From Butyrivibrio sp. WCD3002 (GTDB taxonomy: Bacteria; Bacillota; Clostridia; Lachnospirales; Lachnospiraceae), in assembly GCF_000424265.1 (NCBI RefSeq), contig NZ_AUJO01000001.1, positions 496,001-560,000 on the forward strand: DNA of 64,000 nt, read 5' to 3'. Under the pieces are notes generated by a model that worked only from the letters and a program-made list of their open reading frames with translations, did no database searches and was not told where the DNA came from. Both the position numbers and the translations under genes were made by a program. Position 1 is the first letter of the stretch, and each line of letters starts with the position of its first letter. This document shows, piece by piece, positions 44,858-53,526 of the stretch.

Positions 44858-46186
44858 ATGAATAATACTAATCGAAAGCATAGAATCATTTGTTATCTTC
44901 TTTCAGTTACATTAATCTTTGGCATGGTTTCCATTTATCCTATAAATACAAAAGCTATGTCCAGTAAAGTAATAGATCTTTCGGATGGTACCGAATCATT
45001 AAGCGGGTCTAATTGGAGCTATAATCACAACAATCATACGCTGACTTTGAATGGCTTTAAAAATAATGATAGCACCAAAGAAGACGGAGTATACTACGGC
45101 GGAAATACAGACTTAACTATAAACTTAATTGGATATAACGAACTAACGACAGCTTATAGTGGTATTTTTACTAACACTGCAGGCATTATTATTTCCGGCA
45201 CCGGTACTTTGGAAATTAATACAAAAATCTTTGGATTATATGCAATCAAGGATGTTGTAATCGATAACGCAACTTTGGACATCACTACTACCCATAATTA
45301 CTATTATGGAGATGTCTCTAACAGTGGGGCGATTCATGCGAAAAATATAACTATAAAATCCAATGCAAAGATTACAGCAAAAGGAATCGACAGAGCATTT
45401 TATTTACAAGGTGGTAGTGTTAATAGTGAACTTGCCGCAATTGCCTATACTAATTATGACGGCACCGGAACATCTAAAATACTTGATGGATCAAGCTCAG
45501 GATGGATGCAATACAAGAAAATTGTCATGCCGGCCCCTCAGGCAAAGACCACGTCTGTGCCTATAATAATTACAAACATTGTTTCTGATGGTACTATGAA
45601 AAACCTTGTAACACCAGGTTCCGGCACAGGTGGTACGATGTATTATGCTGTTAACTCAAGCAAAACAACAGCTCCAACAGTTGGATGGAGTTCTTCAATT
45701 CCTCAGGCTAAAAATCCGGGAACATATTATGTGTGGTATAAAATTGTTGGCGACAGTAACCATGCAGATTCTACACCTGAATGCGTAGAAGTAACTATTT
45801 ATGCTACAGATCCCAATAGTGAAACCAATGCAACGACATCGCAAAAATCATATATAGGGATTCAGGACGAAGAGCAAATAGATAATAAGCAGAAGACAAC
45901 AAAATTCACAAAAATTAGTGCAGCTAAAAAGTCTATTACATTAAATTGGAAAAAGATTACAGCCAAGGGCATTAATGGCTATGAGATTCAGTACAGCACC
46001 GATAAGAACTTCAGTAAGGATGTAACAAAGACAGTTACTATCAAAAAGGTTAAGACAACAAAAACAAAAATCAAGAAGCTTAAGTCCAAGACAAAATATT
46101 ATGTAAGAATACGCACCTTCTCTGTTAAAGACGGAGTGAAAGTATACTCCAAATGGAGCGGTAAAAAGAACATTAAAGTAAAATAA
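44858..46186 (+). CDS. Secreted beta-helix protein with Ig-like and C-terminal FnIII modules
   Basis: 442 residues. Signal peptide 1-33. Residues 40-200 resemble the beta-helix of the upstream protein (NHTLTLNGFKNN, IIISGTGTLEINTK, NITIKSNAKITAKG). Residues 225-310 look Ig-like (GGTMYYAVNSSKTTAPTVGWSSSIPQA, YYVWYKIVGD), as in MBG or YDG-type cell-surface modules. The C-terminal FnIII (350-442) shares a 60-nt identical DNA stretch with the gene before it, which points to recent duplication or gene conversion. RBS GGAGGG. Confidence 0.8.
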   Translation: MNNTNRKHRIICYLLSVTLIFGMVSIYPINTKAMSSKVIDLSDGTESLSGSNWSYNHNNHTLTLNGFKNNDSTKEDGVYYGGNTDLTINLIGYNELTTAYSGIFTNTAGIIISGTGTLEINTKIFGLYAIKDVVIDNATLDITTTHNYYYGDVSNSGAIHAKNITIKSNAKITAKGIDRAFYLQGGSVNSELAAIAYTNYDGTGTSKILDGSSSGWMQYKKIVMPAPQAKTTSVPIIITNIVSDGTMKNLVTPGSGTGGTMYYAVNSSKTTAPTVGWSSSIPQAKNPGTYYVWYKIVGDSNHADSTPECVEVTIYATDPNSETNATTSQKSYIGIQDEEQIDNKQKTTKFTKISAAKKSITLNWKKITAKGINGYEIQYSTDKNFSKDVTKTVTIKKVKTTKTKIKKLKSKTKYYVRIRTFSVKDGVKVYSKWSGKKNIKVK

Positions 46187-46273
46187 TATCTTTTTCAAAA
46201 AATAAACACATTTTCCTGCTATTCTTGATTCAGTGATATCAACAAATAATTTATATTTCGGGAGGCGAAATCA

Positions 46274-46627
46274 ATGAGTCAGGAAAAAGTTGATGCGTAC
46301 AAAAAAGAGAAAAAGGGCAGAAAGGCAAGACTTGCAAAGCAGAAGCGTAACGTAAAGATCGCTAAAATCTGTAGTTTAGTACTTCTTTTAGCTTTATGTT
46401 CATTTGCAGGATGGCGTGTATATGCTGCTAAACATCCATCAGAAACGGTAAGCGCAGAAACTACAGAAGATGCTTCAATAGTAGAAGATACAGTTGATAC
46501 AGAAGCTACTGAAGAAACTGTTGAAACTGAAGATGAGAGTACAACGGATACAGCCGATACAGAAGCTTCTGAAGAAACTACTGAAGCTGATGAAGAAGTG
46601 GAAGATTCTGCTGAAGACGCTAATTAA
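46274..46627 (+). CDS. Small membrane-anchored protein with acidic tail
   Basis: 117 residues: a very basic N-terminus (KKEKKGRKARLAKQKRNVK), one membrane helix about 33-52, then an outside tail made almost only of Glu, Asp, Thr and Ala. The charge layout puts the N-terminus inside. RBS GGGAGG is well placed and a terminator follows. The tail is low-complexity. No family recognised. Confidence 0.7.
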   Translation: MSQEKVDAYKKEKKGRKARLAKQKRNVKIAKICSLVLLLALCSFAGWRVYAAKHPSETVSAETTEDASIVEDTVDTEATEETVETEDESTTDTADTEASEETTEADEEVEDSAEDAN

Positions 46628-46644
46628 GCATACAGAACTGCAAT

Positions 46645-46687
46645 AAACAGTCCCTAGACATAGTCTAATTGGGGCTGTTTTTTTATT
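46645..46687 (+). terminator. Rho-independent terminator
   Basis: AACAGTCCC pairs with GGGGCTGTT, with an inner TAGAC/GTCTA stem, followed by eight T. Confidence 0.92.
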
Positions 46688-46835
46688 TTAATAATAAACG
46701 GAAGCATATTACTGCGGTATAGGAAAATTATCCGGAGTGCACTGTAATGTCTTACCTTATCATCAGAATATGTTAAACTTATATCACTAGGTATCTTTTC
46801 ACATTTCAAAATCAATAGAAGGATGGCAGAAAAAA

Positions 46836-47684
46836 ATGAAACTCAAAATAGCATTTTTACAGATACTTCCCACAAAGGACACGGAAGAAAATCTTAAAAT
46901 CGGAATTGAAGCCTGCAAAAAGGCCAAAAACAAAGGCGCTGATATAGCTTTATTCCCGGAAATGTGGAGCATCGGATACCAGTTTTCTCACAAAGAAGAT
47001 GAGTTGAAAAAGCAGGCCCTTTCTCTTGATATCGATTTTGTAAAACGCTTTTCAGAGCTTTCAAAAGAACTGGATATGGCTATTGCTGTAACACTGTTAG
47101 AAGCTCATGATCCGAAACCAAGGAATACTCTTTGCCTCTTTGATCGTCACGGCAATCTTGTGTACAGATATTCAAAGGTTCATATCTGTGATTTTGGAGA
47201 AGGAGATGACGAGGGCGTTCTTGGCGCCGGTGATGAATTCTTCGTAGAAACTCTTGATACAAAAAAGGGCAGCATTCAGGTTGGCTCGATGATCTGTTAT
47301 GACAGAGAATTCCCTGAAAGTGCGAGAGTACTGATGCTTAAGGGGGCTGAGCTTATACTTGTACCTAACGCATGCCCCATGGAAATCAACCGTTTATCAC
47401 AGCTAAGGGGCAGAGCATATGAAAACATGTGTGCAATTGCAACATGTAACTATCCCGCTAATCATCCTGACTGCAACGGACATTCAACATTGTTTGACGG
47501 TGTTATTTATATTCCTGAGCTTGCCGGCCCAAGAGACTCCTGCGTATTTGAAGCAGGCGAAGAAGCAGGAATTTACATTGCAGAACTTGATGTAGATCAG
47601 CTCCGAAGCTATAGAAAACGGGAAGTGTGGGGAATGAAAAACAGAAGGCCTGAGTTATATACAGTTATTAGTTCTAAGCAGTAA
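46836..47684 (+). CDS. Carbon-nitrogen hydrolase (nitrilase superfamily amidase)
   Basis: 282 residues with the full catalytic triad: Glu42 (FPEMWS), Lys114 (YSKVHICD) and Cys154 (MICYDREFPES). The family hydrolyses amides such as N-carbamoyl amino acids, omega-amides or polyamine precursors; the substrate is not clear. No signal peptide. A degraded second copy of residues 178-212 occurs at 60600-60715. The stop codon is followed 5 nt later by the remains of another gene's 3' end. Confidence 0.92.
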   Translation: MKLKIAFLQILPTKDTEENLKIGIEACKKAKNKGADIALFPEMWSIGYQFSHKEDELKKQALSLDIDFVKRFSELSKELDMAIAVTLLEAHDPKPRNTLCLFDRHGNLVYRYSKVHICDFGEGDDEGVLGAGDEFFVETLDTKKGSIQVGSMICYDREFPESARVLMLKGAELILVPNACPMEINRLSQLRGRAYENMCAIATCNYPANHPDCNGHSTLFDGVIYIPELAGPRDSCVFEAGEEAGIYIAELDVDQLRSYRKREVWGMKNRRPELYTVISSKQ

Positions 47685-47689
47685 TAATA

Positions 47690-47746
47690 AATGGTAAAAA
47701 TGTTTACTCAAAATGGAGTAAAGTAAAGAACGTAAAAGTTAAATAA
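47690..47746 (+). pseudogene. Remnant 3' end of an FnIII-module secreted protein gene
   Basis: Right after the nitrilase stop, this stretch translates as NGKNVYSKWSKVKNVKVK and a stop. That is the C-terminal end of the FnIII module seen in the proteins ending at 44664, 46186 and 62713 (for example NGEKVYSKWSTKKSVKVK). Only the last 18 codons remain. So a nitrilase-bearing segment replaced or joined the end of such a gene. Confidence 0.8.
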
Positions 47747-47756
47747 TTAGATAAAA

Positions 47757-47794
47757 AATCAGTTCCAATATGTGATATTGGAACTGATTTTTTT
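47757..47794 (+). terminator. Rho-independent terminator
   Basis: AATCAGTTCCAATAT pairs perfectly with ATATTGGAACTGATT (15 bp, 3-nt loop), followed by a T run; A-rich on the other side, so it could work both ways. It probably belonged to the lost FnIII gene and now ends the nitrilase transcript. Confidence 0.92.
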
Positions 47795-47868
47795 CGCATA
47801 ACCAATGGTATATGACCTTTACAATTATATTCAATAATGCTATATTGAGATTCGTCTTTATTTTTGTC

Positions 47869-47884
47869 TTAGCGAAATCGCTAA
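47869..47884 (+). promoter_or_regulatory. Small palindrome upstream of the Rpn gene
   Basis: TTAGCG and CGCTAA flank AAAT, giving a 6-bp inverted repeat (7 bp if the loop is 2 nt), about 78 nt before the start of the Rpn-family gene. It could be an operator. Evidence is only the symmetry. Confidence 0.3.
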
Positions 47885-47961
47885 AAAATCCTATTGTTTT
47901 TATTTTGTTTTGTTTTCGGTATTTGTATTTTATTAAATTAAGGAGGGCAAAACTATAATTT

Positions 47962-48837
47962 ATGGGAAGTAAGGATATAGCAGAGAAGTCGCTGGAAGAA
48001 CTTAATGATGTCTTTGCAGATATTGTAAACGTACTTCTTTTTAACGGGAAACAGGTCATTTCTCAAGATGAGCTTGTTGAATCAAACCCACACAGCAACT
48101 ATACATCAAACGGTAAAATTAAAGAGCAGGAGCGCGATGTTTCCAAATATTGGAATAACAGCTTCATAAGGCTTGCCGCAATAGGAATCGAGAATGAAAC
48201 TATTGACGAGAACGATATGCCTCTAAGACTCATGAGCTATGATGGTGCTGGATACAGAGCTCAGTTTTCGCCAAAGAACAATAATAGAAGATATCCGGTA
48301 GTATCTCTTGTGTTATACTATGGTTATAAGAATAGATGGAGAAAATCCAAAACTCTACATGACAGTTTGGATATTCCGCCGGAACTTAAGGAATATGTTT
48401 CTGATTACAAAATGAATTTGTTTGAGATTGCTTACCTATCAGATGAGAAGGTAGACATGTTTAAAAGTGATTTCCGGTTTGTTGCAGACTATTTTGTCCA
48501 GATGCGTAAAACTGGTAAATATGTACCACCATCGGATAAAATATTACATGTGCATGAGCTTCTAAGCTTAATGAGTGCATTAACGGATGATAACAGATTT
48601 GTTGAAATTTATGATGAAGTAAAAGGGAAGGAGCGTGTTAATATGTGTACGGTTCTTGACGAAGTAGAAGAAAGAGGCATTGAGAAGGGTATTGAGAAGG
48701 GTAAGGAACTTGGAGAGATAACCGGAAAAGTATCTGCAAGATTTGAAGATGGCATGCCTATTGAAGAAATCGCTAAAAAATCCAATGTATCAATTGAGAT
48801 AGTCAAAGATATTCTAAAAGAAAAAGGAATGATTTAA
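47962..48837 (+). CDS. Rpn family recombination-promoting nuclease (transposase-like PD-(D/E)XK)
   Basis: 291 residues. The family core RLMSYDGAGYRAQF and YPVVSLVLYYG is followed by a long helical middle and a C-terminal motif of repeated GIEKGIEKGKELGE with a small helix-turn-helix-like end (MPIEEIAKKSNVSIEIVKDILKEKGMI). Rpn proteins cut DNA and raise RecA-independent recombination in E. coli. Lachnospiraceae genomes carry many copies. RBS AGGAGGG is 14 nt before ATG. It sits in the recombined region, which is suggestive. Confidence 0.85.
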   Translation: MGSKDIAEKSLEELNDVFADIVNVLLFNGKQVISQDELVESNPHSNYTSNGKIKEQERDVSKYWNNSFIRLAAIGIENETIDENDMPLRLMSYDGAGYRAQFSPKNNNRRYPVVSLVLYYGYKNRWRKSKTLHDSLDIPPELKEYVSDYKMNLFEIAYLSDEKVDMFKSDFRFVADYFVQMRKTGKYVPPSDKILHVHELLSLMSALTDDNRFVEIYDEVKGKERVNMCTVLDEVEERGIEKGIEKGKELGEITGKVSARFEDGMPIEEIAKKSNVSIEIVKDILKEKGMI

Positions 48838-48925
48838 TCCTAAATACATTCGCATCTTAGATTTAATTAGAGTTTTAAACATTTACTGTAAATAGGAATC
48901 TTCTATGATAATTTAGATTTACACG

Positions 48926-49007
48926 GGAGCAATCAGAATGAACCGCACCCAAAAAGTTAGACCAAAATCTAACTGTTGGAGGTCGGTTCAGAGTGGTTGC
49001 TCCTTTT
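48926..49007. mobile_element. Hairpin made of two facing IS3-like ends (MITE-like) with terminator tail
   Basis: Two 23-nt ends, at 48939-48961 and 48968-48990, face each other 6 nt apart and match at 18 of 23 positions. Both begin TGAACCG and end AGTTAGA when read outwards-in, like the termini of IS3-family (IS150-group) elements. They are enclosed by GGAGCAA (48926-48932) and TTGCTCC (48997-49003), then TTTT. There is no transposase between them. It could be a MITE, an IS deletion product, or a terminator that IS elements target. Confidence 0.6.
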
Positions 49008-49096
49008 ATTGACTATACAATCAGCATATCTGTCTGCTGCGATTGAACAAACTGCTTAAATGGGCAGGCAAATATCGGCGAGATTTTCTGCTATAA

Positions 49097-49235
49097 ACAA
49101 GCAAACCGCAGATACAGGCAGACAAAAAGTTCTAAAAGTGTCTGCCGTAGACAAGCAAACCGCAGATACAGGCAGACAAAAAGTTCTAAAAGTGTCTGCC
49201 GTAGACAAGAAAACCGCAGATGCAGGCAGACAAAC
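49097..49235. repeat. 54-bp tandem repeat, two full copies and a partial third
   Basis: The unit starts ACAAGCAAACCGCAGATA and ends TCTGCCGTAG. Copies are at 49097-49150 and 49151-49204 (identical) and 49205-49235 (partial, diverged). Each unit contains GGCAGAC and GTCTGCC, so it can fold. The 54-bp length is a multiple of 3, so both strands stay open (18-residue peptide repeats), but neither frame has a convincing ribosome site. I treat it as a non-coding repeat. Confidence 0.8.
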
Positions 49236-49380
49236 ATTATAAAAAACGTCTTCCCTAAATAACAAAACTGATAAAACAGGCAGATATACCTGATTACAAA
49301 CCGTCCAAAGAAATGAATTTCCGAGTTTCTTATAAAAGAAATGAAATTCCAGTTTTCTTATATTAACAAATTTATGCATT

Positions 49381-50001
49381 TCACTGGGGACCATAATATC
49401 TTGTCAGGGTTTCATTAAAATTGAATCCGTACCCATTATAATTATAAGTAAAAGTATCTGTATCCTTATCATAGATGTATAGCTCATAAACATTGCCATC
49501 ATATCTTGTTTCGCGAGTGAAGCTTCCCTTAAACTTCTTAAATTCCGCTTCGCTATAATCATCATGATTTGCATCAAAGCCTGCTATAAAATCATTGGCA
49601 CCGAATACATGGATTGAATATATATCATCTCCGTGTTTCCATTCTCGTCTGATAAATAAGTTGTTACTCTGGTAATATGCTTTATTTGATGCATTTCTAT
49701 CATATATTGGTATAAAGATGATGCAGTTGTATAGATACTATTATCTGATGGATAAATCAAGTATTTCTTGGAGGAATTTCCTCCCCACCAGCCGTGTGTA
49801 AGTGCTGGTTCTGACTTATTATATGTTTCATAATCTACATAAGTAGCCAATCAAATCCTGTACTTTGGAACTATTTTTATATTGTTTAAGTATGCTATCA
49901 GTCGGGAATCCAACATAATTATTAAAGTCATTATATTCTTTAATGAGGTAACGAATATTGAACTTTTTCAGCTCCCTTTCTACGTCATTTGCAGGTTTCT
50001 G
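49381..50001 (-). pseudogene. Frameshifted remnant of an unrecognised protein gene
   Basis: Three minus-strand segments in different frames join into one protein: KPANDVERELKKFNIRYL..., then YETYNKSEPALTHGWWGG..., then SIHVFGANDFIAGFD...YNYNGYGFNFNETLTRYYGPQ and a stop at 49381. The frame changes near 49840 and in a TA-rich run near 49620. There is no start codon at the 5' end; an in-frame stop lies at 50002-50004. The family is unknown to me; Trp/Tyr/Gly-rich content suggests an outside protein. Confidence 0.65.
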
Positions 50002-50109
50002 TCAACTTTCATCTTTTAAGGTAGACTTAATTAGTCGACATCCGTTACAATTGAAGTAGAGTATTTATGTGCAATTACGTGTAATATTTGTTACAGGAGG
50101 TATTGAACA

Positions 50110-50949
50110 ATGACCAGGAAACATATTATTTTAGATCATCCAATAATCGGATATTTTGTTCTTTTGATCTTTGTTATGCTTTTTTCATCTATTGGTGCAT
50201 CCCTGATAGACAATCCGCTTTCAAAGGTTATACCGGGTTATTCAAAAGAAATGATCGGATTCGGTACAACTGTGACAAATGCGTCCGGTATCGGAGCCGC
50301 TATAGGTGTCATTATAGCAGCAATTATATTTGCACTTTGGTTCAGACCTGACCTCAAAAACTTTCTTAGCTGGAAAGGCTTTAAGTGGGGCATTGTGGTA
50401 ATGCTTCCTTTACTTATTGCCGATTATGTAGGTGCCGCTATTGATCTTTACACATTTGGACTTGGCAATGTGCTTGTTGCATTTTTAACCGCTCTTTCGC
50501 CCGGATTTACGGAGGAAGTAGCATTCAGAGGTCTCGGCATAGCCAACTACATGAGAACGATCAAATCCGAGAAGCAGATTAAACGTATATTCTGGCTGTC
50601 AACATTATTGTTTGCCGGAGTACATATAACCAATATCTTAACAGGCGAAAATCCTGTGGTAGGTTTTTTTCAGGTAGCATATTGTATCGGAGTTGGTGCT
50701 GTTTTTGGAGCGGTATATTTACGAACTGCTAATCTGTGGGTTGTAATGATTGCACATTTTACACTGGATTTTGTCGGACTTGTCAACAGTTACTATACTG
50801 CAAACGGAGGTGCTTCGACACAGCTGCTTATCAGTGATTGGACTAATCTTGTGGCATCTGCTATTGGAATAGTGACTGCACTAATCCTGTTATCACCCAA
50901 GCACTACCCGGAGATCATGGAACTTTGGAAAGAGAAGTGGAGCAAGTAA
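50110..50949 (+). CDS. CPBP family intramembrane metalloprotease (CAAX protease-like)
   Basis: 279 residues, about seven membrane helices. The active-site motifs are Glu135-Glu136 with Arg140 (FTEEVAFRG) and His172/Asn176 (VHITNI), plus a final His in IAHFTLDF. Bacterial CPBP proteases are linked to bacteriocin immunity and membrane-protein turnover; the target here is unknown. RBS AGGAGG is 10 nt before ATG. A copy lacking residues 96-187 lies at 60723-61285. Confidence 0.88.
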   Translation: MTRKHIILDHPIIGYFVLLIFVMLFSSIGASLIDNPLSKVIPGYSKEMIGFGTTVTNASGIGAAIGVIIAAIIFALWFRPDLKNFLSWKGFKWGIVVMLPLLIADYVGAAIDLYTFGLGNVLVAFLTALSPGFTEEVAFRGLGIANYMRTIKSEKQIKRIFWLSTLLFAGVHITNILTGENPVVGFFQVAYCIGVGAVFGAVYLRTANLWVVMIAHFTLDFVGLVNSYYTANGGASTQLLISDWTNLVASAIGIVTALILLSPKHYPEIMELWKEKWSK

Positions 50950-50962
50950 AATATAGTTTGTC

Positions 50963-51003
50963 AAGTACGGAGTATGCATTAAACTGTGCATATTCCGTAC
51001 TTT
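50963..51003 (+). terminator. Terminator-like hairpin after the CPBP gene
   Basis: AAGTACGGAGTATGCA pairs with TGCATATTCCGTACTT (16 bp, one G-U, 8-nt loop). The T run is only three bases. Confidence 0.75.
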
Positions 51004-51091
51004 ATGCAGATGTATTTTTCGTGTATTATTATATTGTTACATTATGTACATAAATCAAATGGCATATGAAACCTGTGGGGGGATTTCAAAA

Positions 51092-51209
51092 TTGAATACC
51101 ATTATTAAGCAAAGAATAGTTTTAACGGACAGAAATGTCGTAACAGGCAATTTCATAGATTTTTATGGGTACAGTTTCGCATCTTAGGAAAGCGTTTTCT
51201 TAAGGTGCG
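51092..51209 (+). promoter_or_regulatory. Possible leader peptide and attenuator hairpin before a secreted-protein gene
   Basis: In the 300-nt gap before the BspA-type gene, GGGGGG precedes a TTG-started 31-codon frame (51092-51187, NTIIKQRIVLTDRNVVTGN...). Its TAG stop lies inside the first arm of a 14-bp hairpin, CGCATCTTAGGAAA (51178-51191) with TTTCTTAAGGTGCG (51196-51209, two G-U). Ribosomes at that stop would open the stem. There is no T run, so this may act on translation. It is speculative. Confidence 0.35.
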
Positions 51210-51249
51210 TATTTATTATGTAAAAAATGTAGTAAGGAAGGGGAGAAAC

Positions 51250-53412
51250 ATGAAGAAACTAAAAAGTATTATTGAAAAGTTCGTATTAATGAGCTTTGTG
51301 GCATTTGCAGCTGCTCTATTTATACCGATTGGAGTATCTGCAAGTGTAACAGGTAGTGGGACAAAAAGCAGTCCTTACGTAGTAGATACATATAAAGATT
51401 TAAGTAATACTTTATATAAAGTGAAGAAGGACGAAACAATATATATAAGGCTGGATGCTGATATTAGTAAATCAGGATATAATGGTAATGCGCAAGTTTA
51501 TGATGATACAACTGTTTATTTGGATTTGTATGGGCATAAAATTGATGGTGCTAGCATTAGTTATGCATATGGTTATGGCATAATTGTTAAAGGTAATTTG
51601 ATATTGAATGATACCAAAGGGGGAGGAAAGATTACACACTGTGGTGAAAGCGGTGTTTTTGTTTATGGATCGTTTACGATGAATGGTGGAACTATAACCA
51701 ACAATTATGTAGGAATAAAACATGGTGACATCATTATGAATGGTGGAAGCATCAGTGATAATACGGGAACGGGTGTACTTCTTGAATTTAGTAAATTAAC
51801 CATGAATGGCGGTGTTATCAGTGATAACCAAGGTGGTGGCGTATATGTGGGTGAATATTCTTATTTTAATGTTTCTGGGAATTCTCGTGTTTCTGGAAAT
51901 ACTAATGATGGGACTTCACAAAATGTATATCTTGTTCCGGACAAAGAAGATGAAGAATTTGGAGGATATGAATATCGCGCTACGATGATTACTGTCACAG
52001 GACATTTGACAGGAAAAATTGGCGTAACATCGGATCAACATGAAATATTTGCAGAGGCAGCAAGTACTTATAATTCCGGTAAACTTACGGCAAGTGACAT
52101 CAAAGCGTTTTTTAGTGATAATGACTATACAATAGATCTTACTTCAGACTATAAGGCTATTATCCATGCCGTATTACTGGAAGATCGATTTAGCGTCATG
52201 CAAAACCTGATTTATGACAAGACAAGTAAAAGAAAAGCAGTTACGGCAACTGGATATGCTGCTGATGATTATAGCGTATCTTTTATAAAGGATGGTGTAG
52301 AGGTACAACCAATCGATGCCGGTGAATATAAGGTTATTATAAAAGGACTTGGCATTTATACAGGATATCAGATTACTAAAACACTCACAATAAATAAAAA
52401 ACAGGTAACGGTAAAAGGAATTACATGCAAAAATAAGCTTTATGATGGCACAAACAATGCAGAACTCGATTTTGATAATGCAGTAATTGACGGTGTGTTA
52501 TCCGGCGATAATGTATCCGTAACTGCAACAGGAAAATTTACGACCAAAAATGCATCTGACAAAATAAAGACAGTCTTAATATCTGATTATGTTTTTACGG
52601 GCGAAAATGAAAATAATTATACTCTTGCATCATCCGGAAGTCAGACTGAAACAGCAGCATATATAAGTAAGGCCGAAGCAGAGATTAAGGCTGAAGATAA
52701 GAGCAAGAAATTTGGTGAAAAGGATCCGAAGCTGACGGCTGTAGTAACACCTAAAAGTGCCGAGAACGAACTTGCATATGAACTGAAGCGAACAGAGGGC
52801 GAAGATCCCGGTGAATATAGCATTCTTGTTATCCTTCACGGTACTAATCAAAATTATGATGTTACAATGCTAAAAGGAAAATTCACTATCATTGAAGATG
52901 GTTCTGCAGGAACTTCCAAGTCAGAAGAATCTAAGGCACCTACAGTAGCAGAACCTGCCGCCGCACACAAGGCTGGCGATGCTGTGGCTGATGGCGGAGC
53001 ATCCTACACAATTACATCAGCAGAAGATGGTAAGCAGACTGTTACATATACAAAGCCTGAGTCTGATACAGCAACAAGTGCTACAGTTCCGGAAACCATC
53101 ACAATTGATAACAAAGAGTATAAAGTAACCGAGATTGCAGCCGGTGCTTTCAAGGGTAATAAGAAGCTTAAGAGCATTACGATTGGTAAGAATATCGAGA
53201 AAATCGGCAGCAAGGCGTTTTACAAGTGTAAGAACCTTAAGAATATTAAGATAAAGACAACCTTGCTTACCAAAAACAGCGTTGGTTCAAACGCGTTTAA
53301 GGGTATTCATTCCAAAGCAAAGGTTAAGGTACCTAAGAAAAAACTTAAGGATTATCAGAAGATTCTTAAATCCAGAGGAATAAAAGAAAAAACACAGAAG
53401 ATTTCTAAGTAA
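51250..53412 (+). CDS. Secreted beta-helix/YDG/MBG/BspA-repeat surface protein
   Basis: 720 residues from ATG 51250 (RBS AAGGGGAG); the frame extends upstream but without a site. Signal peptide 1-32. Residues 40-225 form a parallel beta-helix (FTMNGGTITNN, IIMNGGSISDN, LTMNGGVISDN). Residues about 380-490 are a YDG-type domain (KNKLYDGTNNAEL) and 490-570 an MBG-type domain (KKFGEKDPKLTAVV). After a Ser/Pro linker, BspA-like leucine-rich repeats (ITEIAAGAFKGNKKLKSITI, SKAFYKCKNLKNIKI) lead to a Lys-rich end. It is likely an adhesin or substrate-binding protein. A remnant of the repeat region lies at 61294-61365. Confidence 0.82.
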   Translation: MKKLKSIIEKFVLMSFVAFAAALFIPIGVSASVTGSGTKSSPYVVDTYKDLSNTLYKVKKDETIYIRLDADISKSGYNGNAQVYDDTTVYLDLYGHKIDGASISYAYGYGIIVKGNLILNDTKGGGKITHCGESGVFVYGSFTMNGGTITNNYVGIKHGDIIMNGGSISDNTGTGVLLEFSKLTMNGGVISDNQGGGVYVGEYSYFNVSGNSRVSGNTNDGTSQNVYLVPDKEDEEFGGYEYRATMITVTGHLTGKIGVTSDQHEIFAEAASTYNSGKLTASDIKAFFSDNDYTIDLTSDYKAIIHAVLLEDRFSVMQNLIYDKTSKRKAVTATGYAADDYSVSFIKDGVEVQPIDAGEYKVIIKGLGIYTGYQITKTLTINKKQVTVKGITCKNKLYDGTNNAELDFDNAVIDGVLSGDNVSVTATGKFTTKNASDKIKTVLISDYVFTGENENNYTLASSGSQTETAAYISKAEAEIKAEDKSKKFGEKDPKLTAVVTPKSAENELAYELKRTEGEDPGEYSILVILHGTNQNYDVTMLKGKFTIIEDGSAGTSKSEESKAPTVAEPAAAHKAGDAVADGGASYTITSAEDGKQTVTYTKPESDTATSATVPETITIDNKEYKVTEIAAGAFKGNKKLKSITIGKNIEKIGSKAFYKCKNLKNIKIKTTLLTKNSVGSNAFKGIHSKAKVKVPKKKLKDYQKILKSRGIKEKTQKISK

Positions 53413-53420
53413 ATATTTGC

Positions 53421-53453
53421 CAGCCCCGATATCACATATCGGGGCTGTTTTTC
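53421..53453 (+). terminator. Rho-independent terminator
   Basis: CAGCCCCGATAT pairs perfectly with ATATCGGGGCTG (12 bp, 3-nt loop), followed by TTTTTC. Confidence 0.93.
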
Positions 53454-53492
53454 TTTGAATGCATAATTAAAGATAACCGGCTGAATCTCCTG

Positions 53493-53501
53493 TGTTATAC
53501 T
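53493..53501 (+). promoter_or_regulatory. Extended -10 promoter, repeated at 61398
   Basis: TGTTATACT (extended -10) lies in a 20-nt block CCTGTGTTATACTATTATTA that recurs at 61394-61413 before another secreted-protein gene. No good -35 is seen, as is common for extended -10 promoters. Confidence 0.6.
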
Positions 53502-53526
53502 ATTATTAGATAAAAAGGGGGATTAA

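Noticed and set aside
49097..49235. CRISPR array
   Set aside because: The copies are adjacent 54-bp tandem units without unique spacers, and no cas genes are present.
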